NCBI GenBank assembly: GCA_964462035.1
Contig: CAYXAP010000034.1
Coordinates: forward strand, 19,995 to 83,994
DNA: 64,000 nucleotides
Direction: 5' to 3'
From: UBA1660 sp964462035
GTDB taxonomy: Bacteria; Myxococcota_A; Polyangia; Polyangiales; Houyiibacteriaceae
The translations under genes were made by a program, and so were the position numbers. The stretch's first letter is position 1, and each line of letters begins with the position of its first letter. The notes beneath the pieces were generated by a model, which saw only the letters and a program-made list of their open reading frames with translations, searched no databases and was not told the origin of the DNA. Shown here one piece after another: positions 61,948 through 64,000 of this stretch.

Positions 61948-62541
61948 ATGGCGGAGCCACGGAGCGAAAGGCGCTGGGAAAGGGTCGCGAGGCTCGTGGG
62001 GGCCTTTGCACTGATCATCCTGGCCCTGGCCCTGCGCTTCTTCCGCCGCGATCCGAAGGTCGCGGGTCCCGTCAGTATCGGGGTGGGGGTGCTCTTGGTG
62101 TTCGCCGTTGGCCTGCTCCTCCGCGAGCGCATTCGCCGCGATGGCGCGCGCGGCTGGTGGGCACTGCTCGGAACGATCGGCATCCCCGCGGCGCTCATGG
62201 GCCACGTGCTCTATTGGGGAACACACTTCGTGCCGGAGCCCCGGTATCCGTTGGCGGTGGGTCTGGCGGTCGGAGGGACACTGGCGATCGCGTTCGGGTT
62301 CCGGCGCTCCCACAACCCCCGGCTCTCGCGGGTGCTCGGCGGGCTCGGCGCGATCAGCCTCGCGGCGAAGCTGATCGTGATGCGTCCGATGGTTCCCATC
62401 GGGACCGGACCCGACGACATCCAGTGGCTCGAGGCCCCATGGGCCCATCCGGGGATCCTCGTCCCGGCTCTCGGGGCGCTCCTCGTGCTCGCCGTGATCG
62501 TGCGGCCGACCGTCGTGCCCGAGAAGCCCGCTGCGTTCTAG
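61948..62541 (+). CDS. Small multi-span membrane protein
   Basis: The 197-residue product (MAEPRSERRWERVARLVG) has about six hydrophobic segments (ARLVGAFALIILALALRFF, VSIGVGVLLVFAVGLLL, WALLGTIGIPAALMGHVLYW, LAVGLAVGGTLAIAFGF, GLGAISLAAKLIVM, PGILVPALGALLVLAVIV). No family is recognised. ATG 61948 is chosen as the first start with the charged N-terminus. It follows the repeat remnant at 61861 by 33 bases. Confidence 0.75.
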   Translation: MAEPRSERRWERVARLVGAFALIILALALRFFRRDPKVAGPVSIGVGVLLVFAVGLLLRERIRRDGARGWWALLGTIGIPAALMGHVLYWGTHFVPEPRYPLAVGLAVGGTLAIAFGFRRSHNPRLSRVLGGLGAISLAAKLIVMRPMVPIGTGPDDIQWLEAPWAHPGILVPALGALLVLAVIVRPTVVPEKPAAF

Positions 62542-62687
62542 GGGGCGAGCGCCACTACGCCGCTTCGCGCCGGGTCGCGTGACCACCACGATCGCCGTGA
62601 CCGCGACACGATCGAGACGGGCCGCTGAGCGGTGGTCTGCTGGTGACGCTCCGCAACCACCGTGAAGAGGGGTACCCTATCCGTCGG

Positions 62688-63896
62688 ATGATCGGTCCGA
62701 GCCAGCACCATCCTTCCCGCGACGCCCCGAGGCTCACGGCAGGAGAGCGAGCGGAGCTCGCGCCGCCGAGCGAGCGTCCTGGGCGGCGCGGCTGGGGCGC
62801 CCTTCTCGCTCTGGCGCTCGCGCTCGCCGGCGGCTGCGAAGACGAGCCCGGGGAGCCGGCGCGGGTGCGGATGATCGACATCGAGGAGTCGCCCGGGGGT
62901 CGGGGCGACATCGTCGGCCAGGTGCTCGACGCAGACGACCACATCCGCGATGTCGCGAGCGGCACCCTGCACTACACCGTCTACCGAGGGAATCCGGACG
63001 ACGACCACCGCCGCTGCACGATGCAGTTCCCGATCGCCGCGTCACACTTCGACCAGGTACGTGACGAGGGGCTGGGGTTTCGGATCCCGGTGACCTTCGC
63101 GTCGAGCTGCGAGCCGCTACCCGAAGGTGAGCTCACCTACGGCCTGCTCACGCTGGAGCTCCCGGACGGTCGACGAATCGAGGACCGCAAATACTCGGTC
63201 GTACCGGAGTGCCTCGGCGGCACCGGCGAGATGAACTTCCCGGAGCACTACGAGCGAGACTCGAACCCTCGGGTCTCACCCGCGGAACGCAGGCGCGAGG
63301 CGTTCTTCCACATCGCCGCCCTACTCTCGTCGCTCAGCGCCGAAGGAGCCCCGCCCGTGGGGGAGCCATGCGCGGAGGGCGCGGCGGTGGGAGGGCGCGT
63401 CCTTCGAGTGAGCCGGCAGATGGCCCAGTGGATCGCCACCAACCACGAACGACCTGGAAGCGCATCGGCGCCGCCGGTCCCGCACGACATGATCCTCGCG
63501 ATGAATGGCTTCGAGGCCTTGGCTGCGACCGAGTTCCTGCGTCAGGGAACCCCACCAACGCGACAGGCGTTGGACGAGGCGCTGCGCCCGCTCGGGCATG
63601 CCGAGCTCGTCGTCGTCGAACGCTTCGTGGAGCCGACCGTGACCGATTCGGGCGCCACCGATCGGACCGGCACCTTTCGTCCCGGGGAGATGGTCGGCGA
63701 GGTGTGGATCGTCGATCTGGGCGGCGAGCACGTGCTCTGCCGGAACGCGGTGCGCGCCACCAGCGTCGAGTCCGCTCGGGGCGACCGATTCGACAGCAAT
63801 GTCACTCGTCTTCGCCAGCAGTTCGCCGGCGCCGTCGGCCGAGCCATCACCGCCGCGAGCGCCGAAGTCGCGCCGGGCTTGCGACCGACCCCATGA
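62688..63896 (+). CDS. Lipoprotein-like protein with long N-terminal extension, function unknown
   Basis: From ATG 62688 (MIGPSQHHPSRDAPRL) the 402-residue protein has a 35-residue polar N-terminus before the hydrophobic signal-like segment GWGALLALALALAGGCEDE, with lipobox AGGC. The mature part has SGTLHYTVYRGNPDDDHRRC and Cys-spaced beta regions, then an alpha-rich half (FFHIAALLSSLSAEG, DEALRPLGHAELVVVERFVE, LRQQFAGAVGRAITAASAEV). No family known. The long pre-signal region is atypical of lipoproteins, so a membrane-anchored form is possible. A GTG at 62643 is an alternative start. Confidence 0.72.
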   Translation: MIGPSQHHPSRDAPRLTAGERAELAPPSERPGRRGWGALLALALALAGGCEDEPGEPARVRMIDIEESPGGRGDIVGQVLDADDHIRDVASGTLHYTVYRGNPDDDHRRCTMQFPIAASHFDQVRDEGLGFRIPVTFASSCEPLPEGELTYGLLTLELPDGRRIEDRKYSVVPECLGGTGEMNFPEHYERDSNPRVSPAERRREAFFHIAALLSSLSAEGAPPVGEPCAEGAAVGGRVLRVSRQMAQWIATNHERPGSASAPPVPHDMILAMNGFEALAATEFLRQGTPPTRQALDEALRPLGHAELVVVERFVEPTVTDSGATDRTGTFRPGEMVGEVWIVDLGGEHVLCRNAVRATSVESARGDRFDSNVTRLRQQFAGAVGRAITAASAEVAPGLRPTP

Positions 63897-63926
63897 TGCG
63901 ACGAGCGCGGCCCCACGGCAGCGACG

Positions 63927-64000
63927 ATGACGATCGAGTTTGCTCCACCCGACTTCTGTCGACCCCGCCCCGATCGTCCCGCCATCACCGCCGATCGGCC
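63927..64000 (+). CDS. Possible start of a gene running off the right edge
   Basis: An open frame from ATG 63927 (MTIEFAPPDFCRPRPDRPAI) reaches the window end. The 104 bases after 63896 are otherwise without a supported gene. An overlapping ATG at 63893 in another frame is also open. I recognise no family in 24 residues, so this is only a candidate. Confidence 0.25.
   Translation, partial: MTIEFAPPDFCRPRPDRPAITADR

Overview
The window looks like chromosomal DNA of a myxobacterium (Myxococcota), probably near Sandaracinaceae. Base composition is very GC-rich with strong GC3 bias. At least 17 predicted lipoproteins have a lipobox cysteine, many continuing as CGDDD followed by Asp/Ala/Gly/Pro-rich linkers. 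One protein ends in a MYXO-CTERM-like tail, and GTG/TTG starts with GTGA or ATGA stop-start overlaps are common. The taxonomic call is inference from these traits. I found no tRNA, rRNA, CRISPR array, integrase, transposase or phage gene. Non-coding gaps are short; none clearly exceeds 300 bases.

Layout. 1-8.6 kb: start of a universal stress protein, SfsA, a nested palindromic repeat, class II DAHP synthase, a glucose/sorbosone dehydrogenase-like lipoprotein, a dnaJ-GDPD pair, an RluA/RluD-type pseudouridine synthase and a metallophosphatase lipoprotein. 8.6-14.3 kb: a ferritin-like protein with a small repeat lipoprotein, SlyD-type prolyl isomerase and three surface lipoproteins, one with an HELGH metalloprotease motif. 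14.2-21.3 kb: a BrkB-like membrane protein with a C-terminal extension, a helix-hairpin-helix protein, a remarkable multi-arm palindrome and a three-gene translationally coupled lipoprotein/di-haem cytochrome operon. 21.4-27.5 kb: an RRM protein that seems to start at ATT, an HSL-type hydrolase, an MsbA-like exporter, a second hydrolase and a lipoprotein. 27.6-31.9 kb: an orphan 63-residue protein between hairpins, a coupled DUF1285/TlpA/dipeptide epimerase operon, an SCP2 protein and an M14 carboxypeptidase.

31.9-45.5 kb: a 932-residue esterase-like lipoprotein with domain halves in inverted order, a soluble PAS histidine kinase, an LRR/zinc-ribbon protein, MutY, a giant cysteine-repeat lipoprotein, a TonB-domain/TonB-dependent receptor fusion coupled to a lipoprotein, and a PHP-domain lipoprotein. 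45.5-59.2 kb: a STAND ATPase with a C-terminal winged helix, a coiled-coil lipoprotein, a vWA protein, and a seven-kilobase minus-strand run holding a RavA/MoxR-type AAA+ ATPase, two unrecognised proteins encoded just upstream of it, an outer-membrane barrel, a hybrid histidine kinase and a zinc-ribbon membrane protein. 59.3-64 kb: an AraC-type regulator, a beta-propeller protein flanked by a 54-bp direct repeat, a small membrane protein and a lipoprotein.

The best candidates for something new are the MoxR/vWA neighbourhood with its unrecognised partners and nearby beta-propeller, the apparently circularly permuted esterase, the HTNVA-repeat lipoprotein paired with a di-iron ferritin-like protein, and two DNA elements (the nested inverted repeat at 996-1160 with a half copy at 8535-8605, and the three-arm palindrome at 16574-16632).
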